Origin: a virus
Direction: 5' to 3' (one strand)
DNA length: 27,767 nt
IMG/VR virus record: IMGVR_UViG_3300032086_002391
Span: 1 to 27,767 of that record
The first letter of the stretch is position 1. Each line of letters opens with the position of its first letter. Shown piece after piece: positions 16,631 to 23,680 of this stretch. Both the position numbers and the translations under genes were made by a program. A model generated the notes under the pieces. It made no database searches. It was not told the DNA's origin and saw nothing but the letters and a program-made list of their open reading frames with translations.

Positions 16631-19206
16631 TAAGCCCTCCTATAGAAACGTGGAGAATAGTTACCTTCCCACATCATTGACACCAACGACACAGGGTATG
16701 GATAGTTACTTGTCACTTTAAGTTCAAAATTAGTATTACGTTGGTGGATAGGTACATCAAACACTTCCTCGTCAGTTACAGGATTTGTGTCTCCAGCATA
16801 GCGATTAGCTTCAACTGTGTGTTGAATGTTACGCCACTCACTAGACCCATCTGCTTTTACTTTAAAGGTAACGGCACCACCTTTACCAGCAGAAAGTTTG
16901 ACTCTAGAAACGGTAAGGAGTGCAGTGTAGTCTGCTTCTTGTCTGTTATTACGGAAATAAAACTTGGGAAAAGTTGCCTCTAGTTCATAGTTATAACCAA
17001 CGATAATACCATCAGCATAACCAGAGAAGTCACCTTTCACTTCAAAATAACGATAACCTGTACTCGTTTCAGTACGTTCAGTAGCAACTGCCCAATAACC
17101 TTGATCAGAATCAATCACTGCATCTGTACCTACATCTGCTGTAGGGACTGCTAAAAGCATTACTGCTTCTTTATCTGTAATAGGAGTGTAAGGTACGTAG
17201 ATTTTAGTTAGGTCGTTTGTACTATCATAAACAACAGCATCAACTGAAGTGTGAGGTTTGACAGGACGTGTAGCCATGTCTAACAAAGGGTCACCATCAT
17301 AACTGCTGCTAGTTGCAATCACATCACCAGTAGGTAACTTGTCTAGAATTATCTTACCGAGAGTGTATTGATTCTCGTGCTGCATTACCAATACTACAGA
17401 GTCGTCAATGATCTGTGCGCTTTGGATAGTACCAGGCAGTTCCCATTTAGTCCAAGCTTGAAATAAATTTTCTTGCCCATTGTTGTAGTACTTGTAAACA
17501 TAGCAATTAGACGAGCCTCTATCTGAAAGTATGATTGTTGAGTTTGTTGGACTCACAGCTAGTGTGTCTACCGTATTAGGTATCCAATCTACTACAGTTT
17601 TACTGAAATCAACAACAACTGGTGGTTGCTCCCTATCACGTAACTCCATAGCAAACATTTTGCTATAACCAAGGACTTTACTAACAAACATACTAGCAGT
17701 ACCATCAGCAGCAGGAGCAATTGTAGTATCCATTTCGTAGTTAGACATTGAACGGATAGTTGCTGTTCCAGGTGTCAGTACACTACTTTCTGTAGCGTAT
17801 AGTTGAAACTGTTGACGTGCACTAAATAAGAGCAAACCTTGTGAAGAAGGTAACACGTCAGACAATATGACAGGAGTAACGCTAGATACATTTAAATCGA
17901 TAGGATCTGAATTAACTTGGGTAAGCGCTGATTTAGCAAACAAGTTATAGGTATCATTAGCTACACCAAGGGTTACATTATCTTCAGATAACAAACCAAA
18001 TCTGTTGTTGTAGAAAAATGTAGAAGTAATCTTTTTACCGCTATAAGTATGCGGGCTGACACTTGTGTTAACTTTAATAAAAGATGGTGGAGAATTGGTA
18101 ACATCGTCTCCTGCTAACCTACTTGGCCACGTAATAGGACCAAATGTAAAGGTAGTTGCACCAGTGTTAAGTAAAGCATGTGGCATTGTAGCCGGATTCA
18201 AGCCAGTAGAAACATCATGAGCTAGCGTTTCTTGCCAATAACCAGGACCACCTGGATCTAGGTACGCCTTAAATTTTACATAGTAATCATCAGCAGCTGC
18301 ATCAGTGTTAACAATTTTAACTACATGACCAGTATAAGATTCTAAAGGTAGTTTACTAACATCAGTAACTTCATCTTGAAATGATTCAAGCTGATCGTTA
18401 GTAATACCACCTTTAGCTTTTAATGTAAAGGCTACAGGAGTACCACCTGGAGTTGAGTAATCTGTTTTAACTGCATTAGATTCGTTAGTACGTCGGATAA
18501 CAATACTATTAGAATAACCTTCAAGGTACCAACGACCAGTGTAATCTGAATCATTAGCAGTGTGTTTGGCAAGAATATGTGCCCGTAGTTTATCAATTAA
18601 GTGATGGTTTGTGTTGACATCTGTTGAATCATATATCAACATATCATCAAAAGTTTCAGTAGTTTGAGGAGTTACTTTAACTTCATCACCTTGAAGTGTT
18701 ACAATATAAGGGGCATTGTTAACACCAGTAAGTTTAAGAGTACCTACTGAGTTGGCTACATGTGTACTACTAACACTTAACATATTAGTGTTAACAGTTT
18801 TATTAGTGATAATCGTAGTATCTTGAATACTACGGAAGTGGTAATCAGTTTGACTGGTACCAGTTAAATACGAAGTACCGGAGTTAGTTACTGTACAAAA
18901 TGCACCATCACTTTCCCTCCATACGTAAATGTTTGTACCTTTAATACAGCCAATATAAGAACCAGCTGTAGATCTATTAATAGTAAACCAAGCTGCATCT
19001 GCTAGTTCAGTTTTTGTAAAGGCAGTAGTACCATTAGCTTTATACAAAACCTTAGTATGCTTCATACTAGGTCTTTTAAGGAGACCAAAGGTAGGATCTG
19101 GGAACCCGTTTACACACTCAGTTAATTGGTTTGGGAGCTTTTGGGTATCATTTTGTGTGGATACACCACCAAGAAAGTTAGGAATTAGTTGAGTAAATGC
19201 TGGCAT
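16630..19206 (-). CDS. Tail tubular protein B (T7 gp12-like, nozzle)
   Basis: An 858-aa protein (T7 gp12 is 794 aa). The opening residues FTQLIPNFLGGVSTQNDTQKLPNQLTECVN are typical of the T7 nozzle family (LGGVSxQ.....LP.Q), as is FPDPTFGLLKRPSM a few residues later. The body is beta-rich with many Thr/Asp/Gly turns and ends in VSLVSMMWEGNYSPRFYRR. In the virion it forms the nozzle hexamer below the tubular A ring and closes the channel. The ATG overlaps the tubular A stop by 1 nt. Confidence 0.94.
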   Translation of the reverse strand: MPAFTQLIPNFLGGVSTQNDTQKLPNQLTECVNGFPDPTFGLLKRPSMKHTKVLYKANGTTAFTKTELADAAWFTINRSTAGSYIGCIKGTNIYVWRESDGAFCTVTNSGTSYLTGTSQTDYHFRSIQDTTIITNKTVNTNMLSVSSTHVANSVGTLKLTGVNNAPYIVTLQGDEVKVTPQTTETFDDMLIYDSTDVNTNHHLIDKLRAHILAKHTANDSDYTGRWYLEGYSNSIVIRRTNESNAVKTDYSTPGGTPVAFTLKAKGGITNDQLESFQDEVTDVSKLPLESYTGHVVKIVNTDAAADDYYVKFKAYLDPGGPGYWQETLAHDVSTGLNPATMPHALLNTGATTFTFGPITWPSRLAGDDVTNSPPSFIKVNTSVSPHTYSGKKITSTFFYNNRFGLLSEDNVTLGVANDTYNLFAKSALTQVNSDPIDLNVSSVTPVILSDVLPSSQGLLLFSARQQFQLYATESSVLTPGTATIRSMSNYEMDTTIAPAADGTASMFVSKVLGYSKMFAMELRDREQPPVVVDFSKTVVDWIPNTVDTLAVSPTNSTIILSDRGSSNCYVYKYYNNGQENLFQAWTKWELPGTIQSAQIIDDSVVLVMQHENQYTLGKIILDKLPTGDVIATSSSYDGDPLLDMATRPVKPHTSVDAVVYDSTNDLTKIYVPYTPITDKEAVMLLAVPTADVGTDAVIDSDQGYWAVATERTETSTGYRYFEVKGDFSGYADGIIVGYNYELEATFPKFYFRNNRQEADYTALLTVSRVKLSAGKGGAVTFKVKADGSSEWRNIQHTVEANRYAGDTNPVTDEEVFDVPIHQRNTNFELKVTSNYPYPVSLVSMMWEGNYSPRFYRRA

Positions 19207-20084
19207 TAGCGTTGCAGGGTATGGTACGGCTGATAGCTTTGATAATAATTTCCACTTTTCGGACTACCAAAGAAAGTGTAGTCACCTTGGTTGCACTCAT
19301 AATCCAGCGCTTGTGCCCGTGTAAACCCTTCCTTTTGTTGAAGTACTTGATACTGAGTACCATCCCCAATAATACGACTGGACACGATAGCTGCAGCACG
19401 TGCTACGATATATGCTTGGATAGGTTGTGGGATATGTTCCCATTCAAAATACCAAATAATATCAACGTAAAGTGTTTCATCAAGCCACGTGTAAGAGTGA
19501 GCCTTTTTGTCGTAGAGTTTACCTCCACGGTTAATAGCTTCCCTATCAATGTTTTGAGTATAAGTGGTATTCAAATCCATTTGAAGTACATTAGCAGCAA
19601 TCTGTACTTCGTTATCAGAATTAGGTGTAATAGGATAATCAAGTTCTTTATTGAAGGCCCAGCCTTCGCTCTGTACCTCACGTGAGACTTCCCTCAGGGT
19701 GTTGAGTGCAATCGCAACGTCCGGGTTGGTTTGAGTTTCAACTCTAGTTGTAGCATTAGATTGGGTCAGTGTACGTTCGGATACAGTCTGAGAAATGTTC
19801 AGAGTATATGTGTAGGTTACAGGTGTCGTAGATTGTTCTACACCACCAACAGCGATAGAAGTACCAGTTGTCACACCAACACCACCGATGTAGGTTCCTA
19901 CAGGGATGTTAGCAGTTTCAGTAGTTAGCGTTGTTCCGGAAATAGAACCAGTAAACCGACTGACTTCATTAATGATAATAGTGTCTTCAGTTGTCAACGT
20001 GGTTACAGGAGCCTGACCAACTGACGCCAGGATCTGATTAACAGCTTGTAGCTCAGTGTTGGAGCCAGTAGTAGGGAAAGGCAT
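19206..20084 (-). CDS. Tail tubular protein A (T7 gp11-like, gatekeeper) with inserted beta-rich domain
   Basis: The N-terminus (ELQAVNQILASVGQAPVTTL) and the part from residue 119 on (TNPDVAIALNTLREVSREVQ, SEGWAFNKE) match T7 gp11, the ring that joins portal and nozzle. The protein is 292 aa against 196 in T7. The extra length lies mostly at residues about 43-115, a Thr/Gly/Val-rich stretch (TGSISGTTLT, then IPVGTYIGGVGVTTGT) that interrupts the helical fold. Such Gly-Val-Thr motifs recur in phage tail proteins as small surface beta domains. The gene starts about 30 nt after the capsid-gene terminator, so it needs readthrough or a promoter in that gap. Confidence 0.93.
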   Translation of the reverse strand: MPFPTTGSNTELQAVNQILASVGQAPVTTLTTEDTIIINEVSRFTGSISGTTLTTETANIPVGTYIGGVGVTTGTSIAVGGVEQSTTPVTYTYTLNISQTVSERTLTQSNATTRVETQTNPDVAIALNTLREVSREVQSEGWAFNKELDYPITPNSDNEVQIAANVLQMDLNTTYTQNIDREAINRGGKLYDKKAHSYTWLDETLYVDIIWYFEWEHIPQPIQAYIVARAAAIVSSRIIGDGTQYQVLQQKEGFTRAQALDYECNQGDYTFFGSPKSGNYYQSYQPYHTLQR

Positions 20085-20114
20085 AGTTGCAAATGAGTTT
20101 TATTCTCAATAAAG

Positions 20115-20147
20115 AATTAAAAAAAAGGAGCCCCCGAAGAGGCTCCC
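20115..20147 (-). terminator. Rho-independent terminator after the major capsid gene
   Basis: On the minus strand GGAGCC (20146-20141) pairs with GGCTCC (20132-20127) around an 8-nt loop containing CTTCGG. A run of T follows (20126-20117). It begins 14 nt after the capsid stop codon. Terminators directly behind the capsid gene let T7-type phages make far more capsid transcript than tail transcript, and this one probably does the same. Confidence 0.92.
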
Positions 20148-20160
20148 AAGAAAAGATAAA

Positions 20161-21282
20161 TCAGAATGCAGAAGGCTTGACGTTGGTAGCATAAAGCTCA
20201 ACGGCAGCAGCAGGATTCAGGTAGTCAGCGCCCATGGCGAGACGACCCAGGATCACGTCACCCTGATAGATCACGGAGACATCGCCGCTGGTGACTTGCA
20301 CCTGAGGAGCGATAGCTTCGACACAACCAGCAGCTTCACGCTGGAAGATCAGACCACAGGAGGTAGCGCCCACTTCCAAAGCAGTACCATAATCATTGTT
20401 GATACCACCTTGTGCAGTATCAGCATCCTCAAGGGAGTTACCAATGAAGGAGCCAGTGTTGCCAGGATCAGCAACAGCACCGCCGTAGTTCACACCATAC
20501 TTACCGAAGAACGGAATGTTCATCGACTTGTAGATCTTAATACCGGCGATTTCCACGATGCCCTCGCCGCCTTGCAGAGCGGTACCTTGGACATCACGGT
20601 TCACCAAACCATTGGAGCCAACAGCTTGGATCAGTTCGTAGTACTGACGGGGGTTCAGGACGGCAACACGGCCATCGGTAGACACACCCTTCTCGTCCAG
20701 AGCAGCAGCGGCATCATAGAATGCAGCAACCAGCTTGGCAGAGTCATAAGCATCAGCTTCAGAGCCGGTACCGGTGCCCACCTGAATCTGAGTACCACCG
20801 GGCTCAACGTAACCGGTAGCAGAGATTGGGGAGGCATGACGTGCACCACGAGTGATGGCACGGAAGATGTAACGGTCATACTTCTCAGCAAGAGCGTAAC
20901 CGATCTTACGAGAGATTTCAGACCGCAGGTCATAATGAGAAAGAGTCTCATCAAGGTCATAGACGAATGCGCTGGAGATCAGCAGATCATCGACCGTGAT
21001 GGTCTTCTCAGCCACCGGAGGTGCATTGTTGGTATCACCCAGGATGCTGTTACCAGGAGTATGGAACTCACTCTTGGTACGACCGGTGTAGATGAACTGG
21101 AGAGATTTGCCGTTCTTAAGGGTACGCTTCATCACCAGATCGCGAGCGATGGTGTTGTGCTGGAAGCCCTTGAACATCTCACCACTAAAAAGCTTGAGAT
21201 AAAGAGCGCGGGTATCGCCCGCAAGGTTAGCCTGACCCAGCTGAGTAAGCTGAGCGGGGTTCACCGAAGATTGAAAAGCCAT
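20161..21282 (-). CDS. Major capsid protein (T7 gp10-like)
   Basis: A 373-aa protein with the T7 gp10 pattern: LGQANLAGDTRALYLKLFSG at the start, TGRTKSEFHTPG, VDDLLISSAFVYDLDE with ETLSHYDLRSEIS, GRVAVLNPRQYYELI, and a C-terminal LGRLAMGADYLNPAAAVEL. It has the HK97-like coat fold and forms the icosahedral shell around the scaffold. Length is close to T7 gp10A (345 aa). It is preceded by a spacer of about 150 nt with several inverted repeats and lacks a strong Shine-Dalgarno. A terminator follows. This arrangement points to its own transcription or RNA-level control. Confidence 0.97.
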   Translation of the reverse strand: MAFQSSVNPAQLTQLGQANLAGDTRALYLKLFSGEMFKGFQHNTIARDLVMKRTLKNGKSLQFIYTGRTKSEFHTPGNSILGDTNNAPPVAEKTITVDDLLISSAFVYDLDETLSHYDLRSEISRKIGYALAEKYDRYIFRAITRGARHASPISATGYVEPGGTQIQVGTGTGSEADAYDSAKLVAAFYDAAAALDEKGVSTDGRVAVLNPRQYYELIQAVGSNGLVNRDVQGTALQGGEGIVEIAGIKIYKSMNIPFFGKYGVNYGGAVADPGNTGSFIGNSLEDADTAQGGINNDYGTALEVGATSCGLIFQREAAGCVEAIAPQVQVTSGDVSVIYQGDVILGRLAMGADYLNPAAAVELYATNVKPSAF

Positions 21283-21313
21283 TGTTTTTTATAAAGAGGT
21301 TTAAGCAAGTTCC

Positions 21314-21325
21314 TCTGGATCCAGA
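21314..21325. repeat. Perfect 12-bp palindrome in the capsid leader
   Basis: TCTGGATCCAGA is its own reverse complement. It lies about 32-43 nt upstream of the capsid start. Next to it, AGAGG (minus strand 21315-21311 side) and CCTCT near 21298 can also pair, so alternative folds of the capsid leader are possible. It could be a protein-binding site or an mRNA stem; the sequence does not decide. Confidence 0.6.
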
Positions 21326-21355
21326 AGTATTTAGTTTTTATTGTGGTCTATCCCA

Positions 21356-21367
21356 CCGTCTAGACGG
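21356..21367. repeat. Second perfect 12-bp palindrome in the capsid leader
   Basis: CCGTCTAGACGG is its own reverse complement and lies 31 bp from the palindrome at 21314. Two perfect 12-bp palindromes in one short leader are uncommon in this otherwise compact genome. An AT-rich stretch (ACAATAAAAACTAAATAC on the minus strand) sits between them and could hold a promoter, but I cannot match it to a known one. Confidence 0.6.
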
Positions 21368-21401
21368 CTAGAGGTATCGGCGTACCGGCTCTAACCAATA
21401 A

Positions 21402-21434
21402 GTGAGGAGGGGAATCGAACCCCTCCCAAGTCAC
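21402..21434 (-). other. Strong hairpin resembling a tRNA T-arm, after the 33-aa ORF
   Basis: On the minus strand GGAGGGG and CCCCTCC form a perfect 7-bp stem around the loop TTCGATT. An outer GTGA/TCAC pair is separated by four unpaired bases. The loop and stem match the T-arm of a tRNA, but no acceptor, D-arm or anticodon arm can be found around it, so it is not an intact tRNA. It begins 5 nt after the stop of the 33-aa ORF and lacks a following T-run. It may be a transcript-end stabiliser, a weak terminator, or a remnant of a tRNA 3' end. Confidence 0.65.
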
Positions 21435-21438
21435 CAGA

Positions 21439-21540
21439 TCACTTCTTGTATTCAACACCGCGATAGCGGAGCGCATCAACATGATAACGCTCAGCACGAC
21501 GACGTTGGGCTTCAAGGAAACGAATAAGATTGATAGACAT
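21439..21540 (-). CDS. 33-aa ORF between psbA and capsid
   Basis: The frame reads MSINLIRFLEAQRRRAERYH and ends VDALRYRGVEYKK. The ending LRYRGVEY resembles the short RYRG-type motif found in small cyanobacterial proteins of unknown role. A charged, Arg-rich helix precedes it. There is no clear Shine-Dalgarno. The ORF is framed by a structured element upstream and a strong hairpin downstream, so it may be a small protein with regulated expression, perhaps of host origin. A 75-codon ORF in another frame (21587-21360) overlaps it; I prefer this one for its protein-like composition. Confidence 0.5.
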   Translation of the reverse strand: MSINLIRFLEAQRRRAERYHVDALRYRGVEYKK

Positions 21541-21542
21541 AG

Positions 21543-21612
21543 TTCGTACAAGATAAACCTAGCCCCCGTTCCATGACTAGGCGACATGCGACCCGAAGGT
21601 TGAACGTACGAA
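21543..21612 (-). promoter_or_regulatory. Candidate structured RNA element upstream of the 33-aa ORF
   Basis: On the minus strand TTCGTAC (21612-21606) can pair with GTACGAA (21549-21543), closing a domain of about 70 nt. Inside it, CCTAG (21581-21577) pairs with CTAGG (21562-21558) around a loop containing TCATGGAACGGGGG. The closing stem ends 2 nt before the ORF's ATG, so folding could hide or expose the start. The stems are visible in the sequence; a regulatory role is inference. Confidence 0.45.
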
Positions 21613-21616
21613 TTAA

Positions 21617-21748
21617 CTATTTACCAAGCAGTTTTTTGTAAGCTTCGTTCTGCTTTTGACGAGTGTCAGGAGCTTTACCAGCGGGGGTTCCACCAAAGAA
21701 CCCACGAAGGAAATCACCAACATTGTCTTTCTTTTTCTTGTTAGGCAT
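21617..21748 (-). CDS. Small hypothetical protein, 43 aa, after psbA
   Basis: The frame begins MPNKKKKDNVGDFLRGFFGG and continues through TPAGKAPDTRQKQNEAYKKLLGK. It has a lysine-rich start, a short amphipathic helix with a Gly-Gly end, and a charged C-terminal helix. There is no membrane segment or cysteine. It starts 5 nt after the psbA stop, which is typical of co-translated genes here. I do not recognise a family; the size and composition resemble other tiny basic phage proteins in this window. Confidence 0.65.
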   Translation of the reverse strand: MPNKKKKDNVGDFLRGFFGGTPAGKAPDTRQKQNEAYKKLLGK

Positions 21749-21753
21749 AATTT

Positions 21754-22830
21754 TTAACCAATAGAAGGAGCTTGCAGAGCCACAGGAGTGGACTCAGCGG
21801 ACGCGAGGTCCAGGGGGAAGTTGTGCGCGTTGCGCTCATGCATCACCTCAAAGCCAAGGTTAGCACGGTTAAGAATATCAGCCCAAGTGTTAATGGTATG
21901 ACCTTGACGATCAACAATAGATTGATTAAAGTTGAATCCATTCAAGTTAAATGCCATAGTGCTAACACCAAGAGAAGTGAACCAAATCCCCAGGACGGGC
22001 CAAGCAGCAAGGAAGAAATGAAGAGAACGACTATTATTAAACGACGCATATTGGAAGATAAGCCTTCCAAAGTAACCATGCGCTGCAACAATGTTATAAG
22101 TCTCTTCCTCTTGGCCGAACTTGTAGCCATAGTTTTGAGACTCATTCTCAGTTGTCTCACGTACGAGAGAACTGGTGACAAGACTACCATGCATCGCTGA
22201 GAACAAAGCCCCACCAAATACACCGGCAACACCAAGCATATGGAAAGGATGCATAAGGATATTATGTTCAGCTTGGAAGACAAGCATGAAGTTGAATGTA
22301 CCGGAAATGCCAAGAGGCATCCCATCAGAAAAAGAACCTTGGCCGAATGGGTAGACCAAAAAGACTGCAGTCGCTGCAGCAACAGGAGCAGAATACGCAA
22401 CAAAGATCCAGGGCCTCATCCCAAGTCGGTACGAAAGTTCCCATTCTCGTCCCAAGTAAGAGAAGATACCGATAAGGAAGTGGAACACGACGAGCTGATA
22501 GGGTCCGCCGTTGTAGAGCCATTCTTCAAGGGTATTGGCTTCCCAGATCGGGTACAAATGTAGTCCAATTGCGTTACTGCTAGGCACCACGGCACCAGAG
22601 ATGATGTTGTTTCCGTAGAGCAGTGAGCCTGCGACTGGTTCACGAATGCCATCGATGTCAACAGGAGGAGCGGCAATGAATGCCAGAATAAAACAGGTAG
22701 TTGCAGCAAGCAGACAAGGAATCATCAGCGTACCGAACCACCCAACATAAAGACGATTGTTAGTCGAAGTCACCCAGGAACAAAACTCTTCCCAGGTTGA
22801 CTCCTGACGGGTAAGTACAGAAGTTGCCAT
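21754..22830 (-). CDS. psbA: Photosystem II D1 protein
   Basis: A complete 358-aa D1 with no intron. All key residues are present (canonical numbering, one above local): Tyr161 (FLVYPFGQG), Asp170 (SFSDG), Glu189 and His190 (FQAEHN), the QB region, and the manganese ligands His332, Glu333, His337, Asp342 and Ala344 in [15 protein letters not shown]. The tail after Ala344 ([15 protein letters not shown]) is the usual CtpA-cleaved extension. Canonical residue 130 is Glu (LGREWELS), the high-light D1:2-type state, where many constitutive forms have Gln. In cyanophages this gene replaces photodamaged host D1, keeping electron flow and energy supply going during infection. It lies downstream of hli in the same strand run. 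Confidence 0.99.
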   Translation of the reverse strand: MATSVLTRQESTWEEFCSWVTSTNNRLYVGWFGTLMIPCLLAATTCFILAFIAAPPVDIDGIREPVAGSLLYGNNIISGAVVPSSNAIGLHLYPIWEANTLEEWLYNGGPYQLVVFHFLIGIFSYLGREWELSYRLGMRPWIFVAYSAPVAAATAVFLVYPFGQGSFSDGMPLGISGTFNFMLVFQAEHNILMHPFHMLGVAGVFGGALFSAMHGSLVTSSLVRETTENESQNYGYKFGQEEETYNIVAAHGYFGRLIFQYASFNNSRSLHFFLAAWPVLGIWFTSLGVSTMAFNLNGFNFNQSIVDRQGHTINTWADILNRANLGFEVMHERNAHNFPLDLASAESTPVALQAPSIG

Positions 22831-22852
22831 AAAAATTTTGTGTTAGAAATTG

Positions 22853-22866
22853 CCGACCCACCCACC
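22853..22866 (-). promoter_or_regulatory. G-rich tract in the psbA leader
   Basis: The 50-nt leader between the upstream stop (22881) and the psbA ATG has no Shine-Dalgarno. It contains GGTGGGTGGGTCGG on the coding strand: four G-runs with 1-2 nt spacers. These could form a two-tier G-quadruplex in the mRNA or act as a protein or RNA binding site. An AT-rich stretch (TAAATTAAATAT) directly upstream could hold a -10 element. Both readings are inference from base composition. Confidence 0.4.
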
Positions 22867-22880
22867 ACATATTTAATTTA

Positions 22881-23231
22881 TCAGAAGCTGTACTTCACGC
22901 CAGCCTTAGTACCATAGGAGTTGGTAGCATCAAAGGCAGCAGACAGCTCACCATACACAGAAAGCTTTTCAGTAGCTTTCAGAGAACCACCAACCTTTCC
23001 AGTCAGTTTAGTATCGGCTTCACCGTTGTCAGGAGAGAACACAGTAGGACCACCTTGGACATACCAGCTGCCGGTAGCACCAGCACCTTCGTAACCAACG
23101 TGGAAATCAGTTGCATGACCGTTGAAGTCAGAACCAGTAAAGCCTGCATTGTTCTCAATGTTGACATAAGGACCAGCCAGAGCAGGTGCAGCAGCCATCA
23201 GGGTTGCAGGGAGGATAGCAAGAATTTTCAT
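22881..23231 (-). CDS. Exported outer-membrane-like beta-barrel protein, 116 aa
   Basis: A signal peptide MKILAILPATLMAAAPALA is followed by GPYVN (cleavage likely after residue 19). The mature 97 residues alternate polar and hydrophobic positions in short strands (FHVGYEGAG, GSWYVQGG, TKLTGKVGGSLKA, SVYGELSAAF) and end in GTKAGVKYSF. A C-terminal Phe after alternating residues is the classic signal for outer-membrane barrel insertion. Its length would allow only about eight short strands. Similar short proteins, as I recall, occur in other cyanophages. It may modify the host outer membrane or block re-infection; no function is established. The start overlaps the lysozyme-like gene by 4 nt. 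Confidence 0.82.
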   Translation of the reverse strand: MKILAILPATLMAAAPALAGPYVNIENNAGFTGSDFNGHATDFHVGYEGAGATGSWYVQGGPTVFSPDNGEADTKLTGKVGGSLKATEKLSVYGELSAAFDATNSYGTKAGVKYSF

Positions 23232-23680
23232 TTGAGTTTGTTAAGGAAAGAATAGGTGTAATAACCGCGATTACCATAGACACCCCAACCCAACCAATAG
23301 TAGGCAGAGTTCATATAGTATTCAACGGTTTGGTGTTTCAATTGAAACGCATGGAGATCATCTCTGAACTCCATTTCATTAATCATGTAGCGTGTCTGCC
23401 CCTCCAACGAGGATGGGTCACAACGCCATTGTTTACAGAACGTACCCAATCCATCATAACGATGTTTGGAGGTCCATTGTATGAGCCCGTAGCCCCCTCT
23501 CAGGCACTGATCGTAGGGCACGATGGCCCCACCCTCACATACCTTAGGTCGGAAGTTAGACTCTTGTTCGATGTTGCCCAGGAGCACAGCCAGGGCAGTC
23601 TTGTCGGTAACTTCAGCACGAGTCTGCAGTTGCTCCAGAACATACTGCTGGGCTGGCGTGCAATCAGGGCAAGTAATCAT
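23228..23680 (-). CDS. Lysozyme-like peptidoglycan hydrolase
   Basis: A 150-aa protein with the lysozyme-fold pattern of phage tail-lysin type enzymes: LAVLLGNIEQESNFRPKV with the likely catalytic Glu40 before Ser-Asn-Phe, GGYGLIQWTS at 62-71, and RYDGLGTFCKQW. The glycosidase should cut the sugar backbone of peptidoglycan. Six cysteines (CPDC, VCEGG, QCLRGG, FCKQWRC) suggest disulfides outside the cytoplasm, yet no signal peptide is visible, so export would depend on a holin or on virion location. T7 uses an amidase (gp3.5) for lysis; none is visible here, so this may be the endolysin. It overlaps the upstream micro-gene by 4 nt. Confidence 0.85.
   Translation of the reverse strand: MITCPDCTPAQQYVLEQLQTRAEVTDKTALAVLLGNIEQESNFRPKVCEGGAIVPYDQCLRGGYGLIQWTSKHRYDGLGTFCKQWRCDPSSLEGQTRYMINEMEFRDDLHAFQLKHQTVEYYMNSAYYWLGWGVYGNRGYYTYSFLNKLK

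Noticed and set aside
19197-19685. 162-codon plus-strand ORF opposite tail tubular A
   Set aside because: Overlaps a clear gp11 homologue and shows only shadow-like hydrophobic runs.
20296-21294. 332-codon plus-strand ORF opposite the capsid gene
   Set aside because: It is the exact antisense of a well-recognised coat gene, has no recognisable motif, and no other gene uses the plus strand.
21380-21480. Intact tRNA gene at the T-arm-like hairpin
   Set aside because: No matching acceptor stem, D-arm or anticodon arm can be paired with the hairpin within normal tRNA distance.
21360-21587. 75-codon minus-strand ORF in the psbA-capsid spacer
   Set aside because: It competes with the 33-aa ORF, begins inside the structured element and reads through both the inverted repeats and the hairpin, so its sequence is dictated by those repeats. 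Kept only as an alternative.
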